64,000 nucleotides of DNA from Cryptomeria japonica (GCF_030272615.1 NC_081411.1:182550977-182614976), one strand, 5' to 3'. Shown: positions 1-11,639, counted from the stretch's first letter. The notes: generated by a model not told the origin, from the letters alone. Made by a program: numbers and translations.

Positions 1-1086
1 CCTTAAACATTATTTAAATTTAATATTATAGTGGGTAATCAAAATTAAAGAGAATCTAACAAACAATCTCATGTTAGGAAAAACCAACAATGAACTCTAA
101 TAATATATGAGTCTCAGGTTTTTCCTCTTTCAATATAAAATAGTATATATCAATCTATCAACCAAATGTTTGTATATTTTATTCCCATGACTAACAAAAA
201 CTTGCATAAAATTGCCCCACCAAAATTCATGGCATGGTGAACAAAATATAATTTAATGCCATAATAAATTGTATTTAGATATGCATTTTAAACATGATAT
301 TATTTGTATGTACTCATCTTTGTCAAATATATATATCATTATTAGTTGTTTCCAAAATGAACAAGTTAGAACCTTTTGAGTTTAGATTCCATAGGAGAAG
401 ACTACTAGTTTTGGTTGTTCCTCATCACTAAAGTCCCCTCTAAAATAAAAATTTAAGTTTCAAATCCTTGTCTCTCAATTAAATTTAGGAAAAACAGAAA
501 TATAATGCGTATTTGAAAAGCTCATTAATCTACTTCAAGTGTGAAGATACTTATATAGGAACCACTCTAGGTAATTCTACTTGTTTAATTTTTGTTATAT
601 TTCATAGGTCTCAAGTGTTTAGCTAACTCAAGCCTCTCTATTAATTCTTCATATACAGCCACCAATTTGTCACAATGAATTATATTAATATCCACTAAAT
701 TATTACCAAACTCACAATGTTACAATAGAAATAGAACAATAAAGAATTTAGAATGTAAACTTTATAAATACTTTAAATTTGAAAAATTAGTATAAGTAAT
801 ATTGACATAAAACCAAAACATCGATCTATTGCTGACTGTATAATCTGATTTTAGTACACCTCTTTAGAGGCAGTGATAGTCTATGTTACTGTTCATGATT
901 GCTGATTCAGTTGTATTTTTTTTCTGTATTTTATTTAATCTAAAATTAAAAAAATCTACTCATCAAATAAAAAATTATACAAACTCTGTTGTCTCCTAAA
1001 TTAGGGAAGAAAACATGATTATTTTACCATCTAGTGGTATGCGAGGAGACTGATGTGAAAGTGACTTGACTTACCGAAATTTGTTT
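1..1086. other. AT-rich 3' flank of the TNL pseudogene
   Basis: I see no gene, RNA or repeat here. The stretch is AT-rich spacer downstream, on the minus strand, of the TNL gene. The part nearest 1086 may hold its 3' untranslated region, but no poly(A) signal can be assigned with confidence. Confidence 0.5.
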
Positions 1087-1497
1087 TTATTTCTGATGTA
1101 GCTGATCAACAATTGTAGTTAAAGCTTCGCAGATTCTCCAATCTTCGCCTTCCTTAAGGCCCCACTCACACCACGTCTTCATTATTCCTCGCATGCTAAG
1201 AATATGAAATTGTCGGTAAAGCCGTCCTTAATTTTGGCGGCTACTTATCCTTGTAATTATCCATTCTCCTTGTCGCAAGTTGAATTTCCATGTAGAATTT
1301 TCAAAGGATTCGTTTATGGTGTGAAGTGAAGCAGAGTTGCTGACCACTCCCACACCACAATCAATGACGATTGCTCCGGGAGAAAGACAAATGACTGAAT
1401 GGCGAAGATAAGGCTCAGAAAGCAAACCAGGGTTTAAATTTGGCTTCGCTCCGTCCGCTGCTTTTCCAACCACCTGAATAAAGGTTGACGGCACGCG
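1087..1497 (-). pseudogene. TNL exon 5: C-terminal post-LRR domain
   Basis: A 189-bp intron (1498-1686) with a pyrimidine-rich acceptor TTTCAG joins IPKLK to RVPSTFIQVVGKAADG. The exon continues through LRHSVICLSPGAIVIDC and GEWIITRIS to a TAA at 1230-1228. The same frame then stays open as GRLYRQFHILSMRGIMKTW, CEWGLKEGEDWRICEAL and TTIVDQLHQK to TAA at 1089-1087. That looks like the true terminus, so 1230-1228 is read as a premature stop. The domain resembles the jelly-roll-like C-terminal region that follows LRRs in TNLs, by position and length only. Confidence 0.72.
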
Positions 1498-1869
1498 CTG
1501 AAATGAAAATGAAATAACCCTGGTTTATATAAAGGAATTTATTTTAATTTACAGAAGCACTTTAAACATTTGTTTGAAGATCTACATAATTTTAGTGATA
1601 ATAAAACCGACGGTTCATTGTGAACTGGAAAACCTTCAGCGTCAATAAAGAAGATTGCATGTTAAATAAAGGGTTGAAATCAATACCTTCAACTTTGGAA
1701 TGCAGTCGTGTATTACTGCGTTGCTGCAATATAAAAACTGGATTGCTTCCAATGATCCCAATGCTCGAATACCTTGTATGTTGTCCAGCCTTTGACAAGA
1801 CTCAAAGATAATGCTCTTCAAACAGCTCCGTCTACCAAGAATTGACAATTCTCTGCACCCCTGTACTCT

Positions 1870-3480
1870 GAGTTCGATCAATGTAGTTGGCAGTCTTATG
1901 TTGTGAAACTTGTCACAACAGTTGATTGCAATCATCTTCAATCGATTCAGTTTGGAAAACCTTAGCAACTCCTCGAGCTCAGGACTCTCACAAATGGACA
2001 ACTCTTCAAGTCCTGTGAGATTTTTGATTGCTGACAACATTTGCGATCCTCTGTACAGCTTCTGCACTGTGAGTTTGATGAGTGTAGTTGGCAGTATTAT
2101 GTTGTGCAGTTTGTCACAAGAATAAATTGCAATCATCTCCAAGCAGCTCAGTCCGGCGAGAATGGGCAACTCCTCAAGCTCAGGACACTCACCAATGCAT
2201 ATGTCTGAAAGCTTTGTAAGATTGTCGTTTCCTGCTACCATTCGCAATCCTCTGCACCTACGCACTGTAAGTTTGATGAGCGTAGTTGGAAGTATTATTT
2301 TGTGCAGCTTCTTACAAGAATCAATTACAATCATCTCCAAGCACCTCTGTCCGGCGAGAATGGGCAACTCCTTAAGCTCAGGACACTCACCAATGCATAT
2401 GTCCGTAAGCTTTGTAAGATTACCGATTCCTGCTATCATTCGCAATCCTCTGTACCTACGCACTGTGAGTTTGATGAGCGTAGTTGGAAGTATTATGTTG
2501 TGCAGCTTCTCACAACAATAAATTGCAATCATCTCCAAGAACCTCAGTCCAGCAAGAATGGGCAACTCCTCAAGCTCAGGACACTCACCAATGCATATGT
2601 CTGTAAGCTTTGTAAGATTGCCGATTCCTGCTACCATTCGCAATCCTCTGCACCTACGCACTGTGAGCTTGATGAGCGTCGTTGGAAGTATTATGTTGTG
2701 CAGCTTCTCACAGGAATAGATTACAATGATCTTCAAGCAGCTCAGTCTTGAAAAACTTGGCAACTCCTCGAGCTCAGTACTCTCACAAATGGACAACTCT
2801 TCAAGTTCTGTGAGATTTTCGATTGCTGTCAACATTTGCGATCCTCTGTACAGATTCTGAACTGTGAGTTTGATGAGTGTAGTTGGCAATATTATGTTGT
2901 GCAGCTTCTCACAAGAATAAATTGCAATCATCTCCAAAAACCTCATTCCGGCGAAAATGGGCAACTCCTTAAGCTCAGGACACTCACCAATGCATATGTC
3001 TGTAAGTTTTGTAAGACTGCCGGTCCCTGCCACCATTTTCAATTCTCTGCACCTACGCACTGTGAGTTTGATGAGCGTAGTTGGAAGTATTATGTTGTGC
3101 AGCTTCTCACAAGAATCGATTACAATCCTCTTCAAGCAGCTCAGTCTTGCTAGATTTGGCAACTCCTCAAGCTCTGGACACTCACCAATGCATATGTCTG
3201 TATGTTTTGTAAGATTGCCGGTCCCTGCCACCATTTTCAATTCTCTGCACCTGCGCACTGTGAGTTTGATGAGTGTCGTTGGCAGTAATATGCTCTGCAA
3301 CTTCTTACAAGAATCAATTGTAATACTTTCTAGACTATTTAGACCAAAAAGAATAGGCAAGTCCTCAAGCTCAGGACACTTGCTAATGTATAGCTCTGTA
3401 AGCTTTAAAAGATTGCCTATCCCTTCGACCATTTGCAAATTTTTGCACCGTTGCACTGTGATTTTCAAGACTGACGCTGG
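1870..3480 (-). repeat. Tandem ~66-residue LRR super-repeats with a four-unit higher-order period
   Basis: At least seven near-identical units, each about 198-201 bp, read from (C)EKLHNIILPTTLIKLTV to LEMIAIYS. Most carry RRCRGLRMVAG (type A). Two carry YRGSQMLTAIENL-like text (type B), near 2850 and 2055. The two B units lie exactly 795 bp (265 codons) apart. The flanking A units also pair up across that distance, so blocks of four units appear to have been copied. The antisense strand is open in places purely because of this repetition. Confidence 0.88.
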
Positions 3481-5617
3481 CAATATTATCTAATGCAACT
3501 TCTCGGAATAGTTAATGGTGATTCTCTCCAGGCGGCTCAATTCGGCAAGAAATGGCAACTCAATCTCCGGACACTCAGTGATTTCCAGCTCTGTCAGCTT
3601 TGAAAGATCATCCATTCCTGCAATCCTTTGCAAATGTCTGCAACGTTGCACAATTAGATTGGTGAGCCTTGCTGGCAGTGTTATGTTTTGCAGCTTATCA
3701 CATGACTCAATATTAATCTCCTTCACCCAGTTCAGTTCCCGACAATTACGTATGGACAACTCCTCAAGCTCGTGACAACCACAAATCGAAATCCGTTCCA
3801 CTTCAAAGTTACTCGACACTCTCTTGATATTTTGACATTTGTTCAACTGAAAAGACATGATCTTCCCACAACCATCAAATGTTATTGTATGGAGAGAGTC
3901 GATAGCCTCAAGACGCAACTCAAGCTCGAGCTGCCCACATTGAGAAATAATCAGTTCTACCAGATTCTTGAGATGGGATATTTCTGAAACACTTTTCAGT
4001 TCTTTACAAGCAACTAACTGAAGATTCTTCAGTGTTCTTGGCAAAGTAACTTGCTGTAGCTTCCTACATCTGAATATGCGAATCTCCACCAAGCAAGTTA
4101 AACGTGCAAAACAAGGCAGCTCTTCAAGCTCCGGACAATCCGATATCCACAACTGTGCCAGATGGCCCATATCAAGGTTACCCCTGATTGATTTCAAAAT
4201 CACACAATCAGTCACGTGAAGAAAACTGAACTTGCCCCATCCATCAATTGTAATCCTTTCCAGGCAACTTAGACCACACACAACTGGCATCTCCTCAATC
4301 ACTGGACACTCGCTAACATGCAGCTCTCTAAGCTTTGTCAGATGGCTTATTCCTGCTTTAAATTGTAGTTTCATGCACCGCTGCAGTGTGATTTCGATGA
4401 GTGTAGTTGGCAATGTTATGTTGTACACACTCAAACATTCAACAATGGTAATCCTCTTCAGGGAGTTCAAGCTACAAAGGTTCAATTCAAGCCGAAGTTT
4501 GGGGCACCCTTTTATATTTATCTCTGCAAGTGTTCTTAGACCACAAATTCCTACCATTGTTTTAAGTTCTCGGCAAGAATTTAACTCAAGGCGCTTCAGA
4601 GTAATTGGTAAAGTCATGTTTTGCAGGCTCCCGCACTGGAGAATGCGAATTTCCTCAAGGTCAATTAGCTGCCCAAAAGATGGCAGCTCTTTAAGCATCA
4701 AACAATCCGATATGGATAATCCATCAAGATCAAAGTTACCAGAAACTCCTTTCAGAATACCACAATCAGTCAAAGTGAGGTAATTGAGCTTCCCACATCC
4801 ATCAATTATAATCATCTCTAAGCACCTTCGACCACGAATAACTGGAAAACTCTTAAGCTCTGGACAGCCACAATTGTTCACCACTCGAATCATTTCGAAT
4901 GATATTCCTGATACTGTTTCCAGATTTTTACAATCCTTCAGATCAAAACATTTCAGCTTCACAGACCTATCAGCTTTTATCCTCTTGAGACTGTTAAAAC
5001 CCGCTAGACACAAATCAAGCTGCAGCATTCCACACCAAGAAATACTAACTTCTACAAGCTTTAGAAGATAAGATAGTCCCGTCACACTTTTCAAATTATC
5101 ACAGTCCTTAACAATAAGATTTTCCAGGCAATGCAGATGTGCAAGACATAGCTCATGAAGCTTTGGACATCTACTAATATTCAATTCAACTAGCATCTTA
5201 AAATTAAACATTCCTGGCACACTAATCATATTGCAATTTTCAATTCTGATCGTTTTCATGCAGCTCAGATGACCAAGATTTGGCTCCTCAAGCATAGAAC
5301 ATTCAGCAATGTTCAATTCTTCAAGCTCTGTAAAATCAGATGTCACTGACAAAATTCTGAGAAATTCACACTTGCTAACATTAAGACATTTCAATTTTTC
5401 AACTCTTCTAAATTGTAATTCAATAAGATTCCTCAGGGAAGAAATTTCCAGGGATTGAAGGCTAGGACAATAATTTCCGTCAATTACAAATCTTCTTATG
5501 TTTTCTTGTTCTCTAATTACTAAATCTTCAAGCAAACTCAATGAGGCCTTAACCGTGACAGACTTTGTGCCACCGTTAAATGGAACCGTAAAAGACGAAG
5601 TCTCTTTCACAGAAGTC

Positions 5618-5680
5618 GTAGGGAGGGATCCTGAAAGTCTTCTACATGTCTTCACAATGTAGGGAGGGATCCTGAAAGTT
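5618..5680 (-). repeat. Two 21-bp direct copies 41 bp apart at the start of the LRR exon
   Basis: The string beginning GTAGGGAGGGATCCTG occurs at 5618 and again at 5659. Because 41 is not a multiple of three, the two copies are read in different frames, giving TFRIPPY and then RLSGSLPT, without opening a stop. Confidence 0.85.
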
Positions 5681-5942
5681 CCATAAATCTCCAGTTTCTT
5701 CAATTCGGAAGGAGCCTGAAACTCAAAACAAATTAGAAATCATGGGGAATGCACCATTAAAGATTCTGAAGTGATTACTGTTCCTTTTAGTCAATCTAAT
5801 AGAACAATTATAACAGCAGGGAAATGAAAGAAAAAAATAATAATGCTTACAGCTTATAATATTGAAAATGATGAATATCTACCATGACATAATACATATA
5901 ATTAATGGAGACTTTAACATTTTATGTAAAATAAAAGAATAC

Positions 5943-6272
5943 CTCTGCATCATGCTGCCACAATCTTTTGAAATATCCATTGCTGATTCTCAGGCACTGC
6001 ATGTTTTGAAGCGGAATCCATGAAGGAATTCCTGGCTGTACGCTCAAATTTCCGTCTTGCAGATGCCTTAGATGATTTAAATTGGAAGAATTTGGTCCGG
6101 AATATAGATATGTATACCAAATATGAAGCAATAACAAACATGATGACATTTCTACACTATCAGCGGATTCCCCTAGAAAGAATTTAACTTGAGAATTGAG
6201 TGACTTATCAAAATATGAATGGAAACACCTTCCTTTGGTTTGAGCAACAATGTTTTCAAACTTCATTGATTC
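5943..6272 (-). pseudogene. TNL exon 3: NB-ARC to LRR linker
   Basis: This 110-codon exon is fully open and runs from ESMKFENIVAQTKGRCFHSY to YFKRLWQHDAE. The wording GRCFHSYFDKSLNSQVKFF and PSWIPLQNMQCLRISNGYF matches the segment that precedes the LRR in conifer TNLs as I recall them. The acceptor is TGCAG|GAATCA (exon starts at 6272) and the donor is GAG|GTATTC (exon ends at 5943), both phase 0. No lesion is visible. Confidence 0.8.
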
Positions 6273-6388
6273 CTGCATTATAGAAGGGATTCATTTTAAT
6301 TTGAAATATGGTGCATTCACTTAAGTTGAGATTGAGATATCATTTTAATTTGGTGCACAGAAGAATTATGAAAGAGGATCACGCATAC

Positions 6389-7501
6389 CAATTTTTTAAG
6401 ATCCCGAGGACGCCACAAGCGACGAGGCTCGCTGAGCTCATTTGCCATTTGTCTCCCTAAGTCCCGCAAGTGGTCATGCATTCTCAATAGAGGTATGTGA
6501 TCTTCTATTTCTTCAACAAGACACTTGTCCTTTAGTACTTGCAATCCATTTTCAGCACTCCATCCCGATGCCTTCCACACTCTTATGGCTATATACTTTC
6601 GTTGGTCAATAATAAGCATGCCATGTCCATGAAAATTTGATTTTCCTCTGTGTTCAAAGCTTATTTTAAGGCTTTTTTTTATATCTCCATGCATTGTCCC
6701 ACCAAGTTTTTCAAGCTCTAACCTCCAATAGTTTTCATCTCGACCATGGACATGCCTTCCCAGAACTTGAAGAGAGAGGGGTAAGCCTCCACACACACCT
6801 AAGAAGTCGTCAACAAGATCTTCATATCCACTGGCAGGATGAGGTTGAGAGAAAGCATGCCAAGTAAAAAGTTGTCTGGAATTATCTTTATCCATTCCTT
6901 TTAAATGATATAACCTACATCAATTCCCTCGGCTATAAGGATTCCTACATCTCATGATGTAATTATTACCAGACTATTGCCGGGCTTTTCTAACATATGC
7001 TTAATCGATAAAGCGTCTAATTGTTCTAGGTGATCAATATCATCTAGAACAAGTAGAAAACTCAAAGAGCTACTTCTTTCTATACAATTAAAAATATAGC
7101 TTTCTCCTTCCTCTATACTTTCAAAAGGAAGCACATCTTCATTGAAGAAATCTTTAAGGAGTTTCTTTTGTAATGAAGGTAAATTACGTCTAACTGAGGC
7201 TTCCCGGACATCAAATAGAAAGCAAGCTCGAGCATATTGTTGACGCTTTCTGTTGAACAACTCTTTTGAAAGAGTTGTTTATCCCACTCCGCCCATACCG
7301 AAGATGCCGACGATCTTAGCCTTCCCTGCCTCTTCTCTATTCCTTCCACAATGTATTTCAAAATCTTGAACAAGATTATAAAGGCATCGCCTTTCAAAAT
7401 CTTGTACAAGCTTGTCAAGTGCTACTGGATATTTGGCAACATGCAAAGGCTTTATCCTCTCTACTTCCCTTTGGACTGCTGATAGTATGCTTTTATGGTC
7501 A
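6389..7501 (-). pseudogene. TNL exon 2: NB-ARC domain
   Basis: Motifs in order: linker KYPVALDKLVQDFERR, P-loop GMGGVG-stop-TTL, RNBS-A ARACFLFDVREA, Walker B LLVLDDIDHL, RNBS-B SLVIITS, GLPLSLQVLGRHVHGRD, then winged-helix LRMHDHLRDLGRQM with MHD intact. The P-loop lysine codon is TAA (7281-7279), and RNBS-B is cut by TGA (6954-6952) where the family has Arg. An extra AT near 6910 shifts the frame. Near 6640-6620 the RNBS-C stretch (IFMDMAC) lies in another frame, as if about 8 bp and then 1 bp were lost. These two losses together restore the frame. The linker contains LVQDFE twice. The donor at 6388 is TTG|GTATGC and the acceptor is at 7502. Nucleotide binding would be abolished. Confidence 0.9.
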
Positions 7502-7625
7502 CTAAGACTTTAAAAGCAAAAAATGAATTTCATAAAAACCAAATTTTAGTTACTAAATGCAGCCATATTTTATTTACAAAGGCACTGAAATAAAAGAGAG
7601 CGGAATGGAAACAAAGAAAACATAC

Positions 7626-7951
7626 TTGGAATTATTCATTTCGTAACCTGTGCTGAATGAAATAGACTGGAGGGCTTCCTTCCACTGCTTAAGCTTTTTT
7701 AGGTACCTAGATTTCTTCTGGTATTGAATGAACGCATCAGCGTAGACTCCCTTTTCTATGTGGTGAAGTGCCCAGGGTTCTACCTCATAAAACACGAGAA
7801 TAATCTTATCTGGGCTTTGTAACATGAGAACTAGCTCTGCCAAACACCAAGGAGACTCTGCATATCTTTTGGAGAATATAGCAATGTGAGCTGCAGCTGA
7901 GTGAATGGCAGTCTCGATGGTAGAAGGAAAGGACTGACCAAGTTCCATTTC
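7626..7951 (-). pseudogene. TNL exon 1, 3' half: rest of TIR
   Basis: The TIR resumes directly after the Copia-1 target duplication (7947-7951) with ELGQSFPSTIE, then SAAAHIAIFSKRYAESPW and CLAELVLML, the conserved beta-C/alpha-C region. Next come ILVFYEVEPW (beta-D; the family usually has FYDVEPSD) and a C-terminal helix ending YEMNNS. The exon ends at 7626 with donor AA|GTATGT. It joins in phase 2 to the T at 7501, giving NSNDHKS across the junction. Leaving out one copy of the duplication, the TIR exon is 539 bp. Confidence 0.87.
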
Positions 7952-8495
7952 TGTAGAATTTTGAACCTGGCCTATCCTCTCTGAATCAACTGTTTACCAA
8001 ACAATAAGAGCAAAAAGAAGAAATTGCAAAAAGAAATCACAATTCAGAATAAAAAACAAAGTGTCTTGTTTTTTTGGAATTGCACACACCAATATCTTTA
8101 TTGAAGCTTAATTAAAAAATTACATAGAGGCTGTATATATAAAGAATTTGCAGTCTAGAAGAATAAATAATAACTGCAGTTCTAAATATATTCCTAGCTT
8201 TGCATGGAAAGCTACTAAGGCTCTCAAACTAAAAAAAGAAAACTACTCCCTACATTAAGAATACAATAAGTGCATGCATAGCATGCTTTATTTACTAAAA
8301 ACAAATTCATGCAAAAACCAAAACTAAAAATAGTCCTAAGGATTAATGCATGTTGGAGTACATGCTTTATTTGCATGAGTAAACAAAAAAACTATTTAAA
8401 CTAAAAATAGCTTATGCATGGTGATGAATGGATAGCTTCATGTCCAAACTAGAGCTACATGGAGCTGCATGCTAGAGCAACATCACTTATCAACA
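7952..8495 (-). repeat. Copia-1 3' LTR
   Basis: 544 bp, downstream LTR in element orientation, preceded by a G-rich purine tract and ending in ACA against the target duplication at 7947-7951. Confidence 0.93.
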
Positions 8496-8507
8496 TACTC
8501 CCCCTTG
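8496..8507 (-). promoter_or_regulatory. Copia-1 polypurine tract
   Basis: CAAGGGGGAGTA on the minus strand immediately before the 3' LTR, the expected plus-strand priming site. Confidence 0.82.
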
Positions 8508-8641
8508 ATGCTGAGAGGGCTAACAATCTTATCTCGTAGTGCTATAAACTGAGCTTTCACAACCACTTTGGTGAATATATTTGCTATCTGATCCTGGGTG
8601 TTGATGTTCTTCAATTCAACATCCTTCTTCTGCACCAAATC

Positions 8642-11620
8642 TCATATGAAGTGATATTTCAAAGCAAAATGCTTTGATCTGCTGTGATGAACTGGATTCT
8701 TGGCTAATTTGATAGCACTCACATTGTCACAATATATCACTGTAGGATGAATTTGTTTTTCTCCAATTTCTTCTAAAACTTTTCTAAGCCAAAGACCTTG
8801 TGTACCTACTGAGGTAATTGCAACATACTCCACTTCTGTAGATGAGAGAGCAACAATACTTTGTTTCTTCAAGCTCTAGGTAATCAAGCCAGAACCAAAA
8901 GAAAAACAATTTCCAAATGTAGATTTACGATCATCCATACTACCTCCCCAATCTGAATCACTAAAGCCTACTAGATTGAACTTTTCAGAAGAGTAGTAAT
9001 GAATACCAAAACTTAAATTCCCTTTCACATACCTCAAAATCCTCTTGGCTGCCTTCATATGTATTTCAGATGGATTTGTCATATAGCTTGAAACAAGTGA
9101 AACTGAATAGGCAATATCAGGCCTTGTGTGGATTAGAAACATCAAGCTCCCCACAATACTTCTGTAAGCTGTCTCATCAACTAAATCAACACCATCATCT
9201 CTACATAACAAATCTCCATGAGCACTTGGAGTGGAGGCAGGGTTAAAATCAGTCATATTAAATTTCTTCAGCATATCCTATGCATACTTTGTTTGACAAA
9301 TGAAAATCTCATCCTTACTTTGATAAACCTCCATTCCTAAAAAATATTTCATGAGACCAAGATCTTTCATCTCAAATTCTTTCATCATAGCAGCTTTGAA
9401 TTCATCTTTCATCTTAGAACTACTACCCATATACAAAAGATCATCAACATACAAACTTATGATGAGAATATCAGTACCTTCTTGTTTGTAGTATAGGGTA
9501 GGATCACTCTTACTTCTCTGGAAGCCATTCTCCTAAAAGTATCCATCAATCCTGGCATACCACGCTCTTAGTGCTTGCTTGAGGCCATACAAAGCCTTCT
9601 TCAACTTGTAGACATAATTATCTTTTCCTTCCACTTCAAAACCTTGTGGTTGCTCCACATATACTTCCTCTTCTAAGTACCCATTCAAGAAGGCACTCTT
9701 CATGTCCATATGATGTATGCTCCACTTCTTTTGAGCTACTAATGAAATCAACATTCTTATGGTCTCTTGTCTTGCTACTGGTGCAAAATCTATTCATAGT
9801 CAATTCCATACTTCTGTGTGAAGCCTTTAGCAACTAATCTTGCCTTGTGTCTTTCAACACTCCCATCACTATTAAATTTGGTCTTGTAGACCCATTTGGT
9901 GCCAATCCTTTTTTTGTCATGTGGAAGTTCTGTTAACTCCCAAGTGTCATTCCTGTGAATGGAATCCATCTCTTCTTCCATGGCTTTTACTCAAACTTCA
10001 TTGCTACATGCATCTTCAAAACATGATGGTTTAAAATCATCCTTGGCTAATAAAGCAAAATTCACTATCTCACCTATTGGGTTTTCTTTATGTACTTGAT
10101 TTCCACTCTTCTGGTAGATATCATTCAATCTCCTTACTTTCCTTATAGAACTTGGAGAAGAAGCTAGACTTGAACTTGGTACTAAAGAACTTGATGAAGG
10201 ATTGCTTGGTGGAGTTAAACCACTGGATATAGAAACATTAGTTGGCTGCTCATGATCAATATCAACAATTATATCATCATTCAAAATAGATTTTGGCTTC
10301 TCAACATGGCCTTTTTGATGACCATAAACTCCCCCTTCATCAAAAATCACATCTCTTGAGACAATAAGCTTGTTAGTGAGGGGATTATACAATCTATAAG
10401 CCTTGCTTTTCTCACTATATCCAATAAAAATATATGACTCACTCTTTGCGTCTAACTTCTGTCTATTTTGATCAGGTACATGCACATAAGCCAAACAACC
10501 AAAAACTTTGAAATGATTAACATTAGGCGTTTTACCATACCAAGCTTCATAAGGAGTCATCTTGTCTAGTGCACTGGTGGGGCTATGGTTGAGGATGTAC
10601 ACCGCTGTAGCAACTCCATCTCCCCAATAAGAATTGCTCAATCCCTTGGTTTGTAACATGCACCTTGCCATTTCAATCACAGTATGATTCTTCCTTTTAG
10701 CTACTCCATTCTATTGAGGTGTGTATGCAGTAGTAAGTGGCCTCTTGATGCCATTAAAATCACAATAACTTTGGAAAGCCTTTGAGCAAAATTCTCCTCC
10801 ACGATCAGTCCTCAAACACTTGATCTTGCACCCTTTCTCATTTTCCACAAGGGCTTTAAACTTCTTGAATGTATCCAAGGCTTCATCTTTGGCCTTCAAA
10901 AAATATACCCAACTATTTCGTGAGTAATCATCAATAAAAGTGATGAAATATGATGACTTACCCAAACTCTTAGTCTGCATAGGACCACATATATCTGAAT
11001 GAACAAGCTGAAGTGGGTGATGAGCTCTCCATGCATTGCCCTTTGGAAACTTTTCTCTTGCATGCTTTCCTTTAGCACAACCTTCACAAACCTCCTTGTG
11101 TTCCTCAACCTTGGGCAAACCAGAAACTAATGCATGTTAGGATAGAAACTTCAAACTATGAAAATTTAAATGTCCATACTTGAGATGCCATAACCAACTT
11201 GAATCCTCATAAGCCATATTTGCCAAACTGTTGTTATGTTCACCAAACCTCAAGGGGAACATCCTATTTCTTATCATGGGAACAATAGTGATCACCCTAT
11301 TATCCTTATTCTTATCATAGATAGTACAAGTCTTATTCTCAAAGACTACTTTATAATTTTTCTCACATAGCTGCCCAACACTTAACAAATTGTGCTTCAA
11401 TTATGGAGTATAATAAATATCATGAATACTCTTTATACGTTCTTTTGTTTGGACCTCCATGGCTCCTTTGGCAGCAACCTCTAATGATTTATCATCACCA
11501 AGTTGGATCTTGGATTTGAAACTTCCATCCTTTGTTGAGAACAACTTCTCATTCCCTGTCATATGGTTAGAGCATCCAGAATCTAGGTACCAAACATCTT
11601 TACTAGTATTTTCACCATTT
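8642..11620 (-). pseudogene. Copia-1 pol region: protease, integrase, RT, RNase H
   Basis: The protease has WYLDSGCSNHMTG (about 11560-11590). The integrase has WLWHLKYGHLNFHSLKFLS, the core VHSDICGP and FIDDYSR, and the C-terminal MTPYEAWYGKTPNVNHF. The reverse transcriptase has GTKWVYKTKFNSDGSVERHK, MKSAFLNGYLEEEVYVEQP and KKALYGLKQ. The RNase H has SKHFALKYHFI and SIVALSSTEVEYVA. The order integrase before RT marks Copia rather than Gypsy. Broken in several places. Confidence 0.92.
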
Positions 11621-11639
11621 GCATAAGACAAAAATAAGT

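Larger units (their letters stand above)
1687..5715 (-). pseudogene. TNL exon 4: very long leucine-rich repeat region
   Basis: About 1,343 codons of LRRs with L-x-x-L-x-I/V-x-x-C cores, e.g. LVELNISRCPKLHELCL and KLTDICIGECPELEELP. The acceptor is TTTCAG|GCTCCT (start 5715), joining DAE to APSELKKLE. The donor is AAG|GTATTG at the other end (1687). The first ~740 codons hold diverged repeats. The last ~600 are a young tandem array. There is only one disabling change, TAG at 3492-3490, where sister repeats have Asn in KLHNIILP. The frame is the same on both sides. The length is well above what I would expect for an LRR of this class. Confidence 0.88.

Noticed and set aside
1910-5071. Many plus-strand open reading frames (e.g. 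2162-2521, 2957-3493, 4232-4783)
   Set aside because: They lie antisense to the LRR exon and repeat only because the LRR units repeat. No independent motif or start context.
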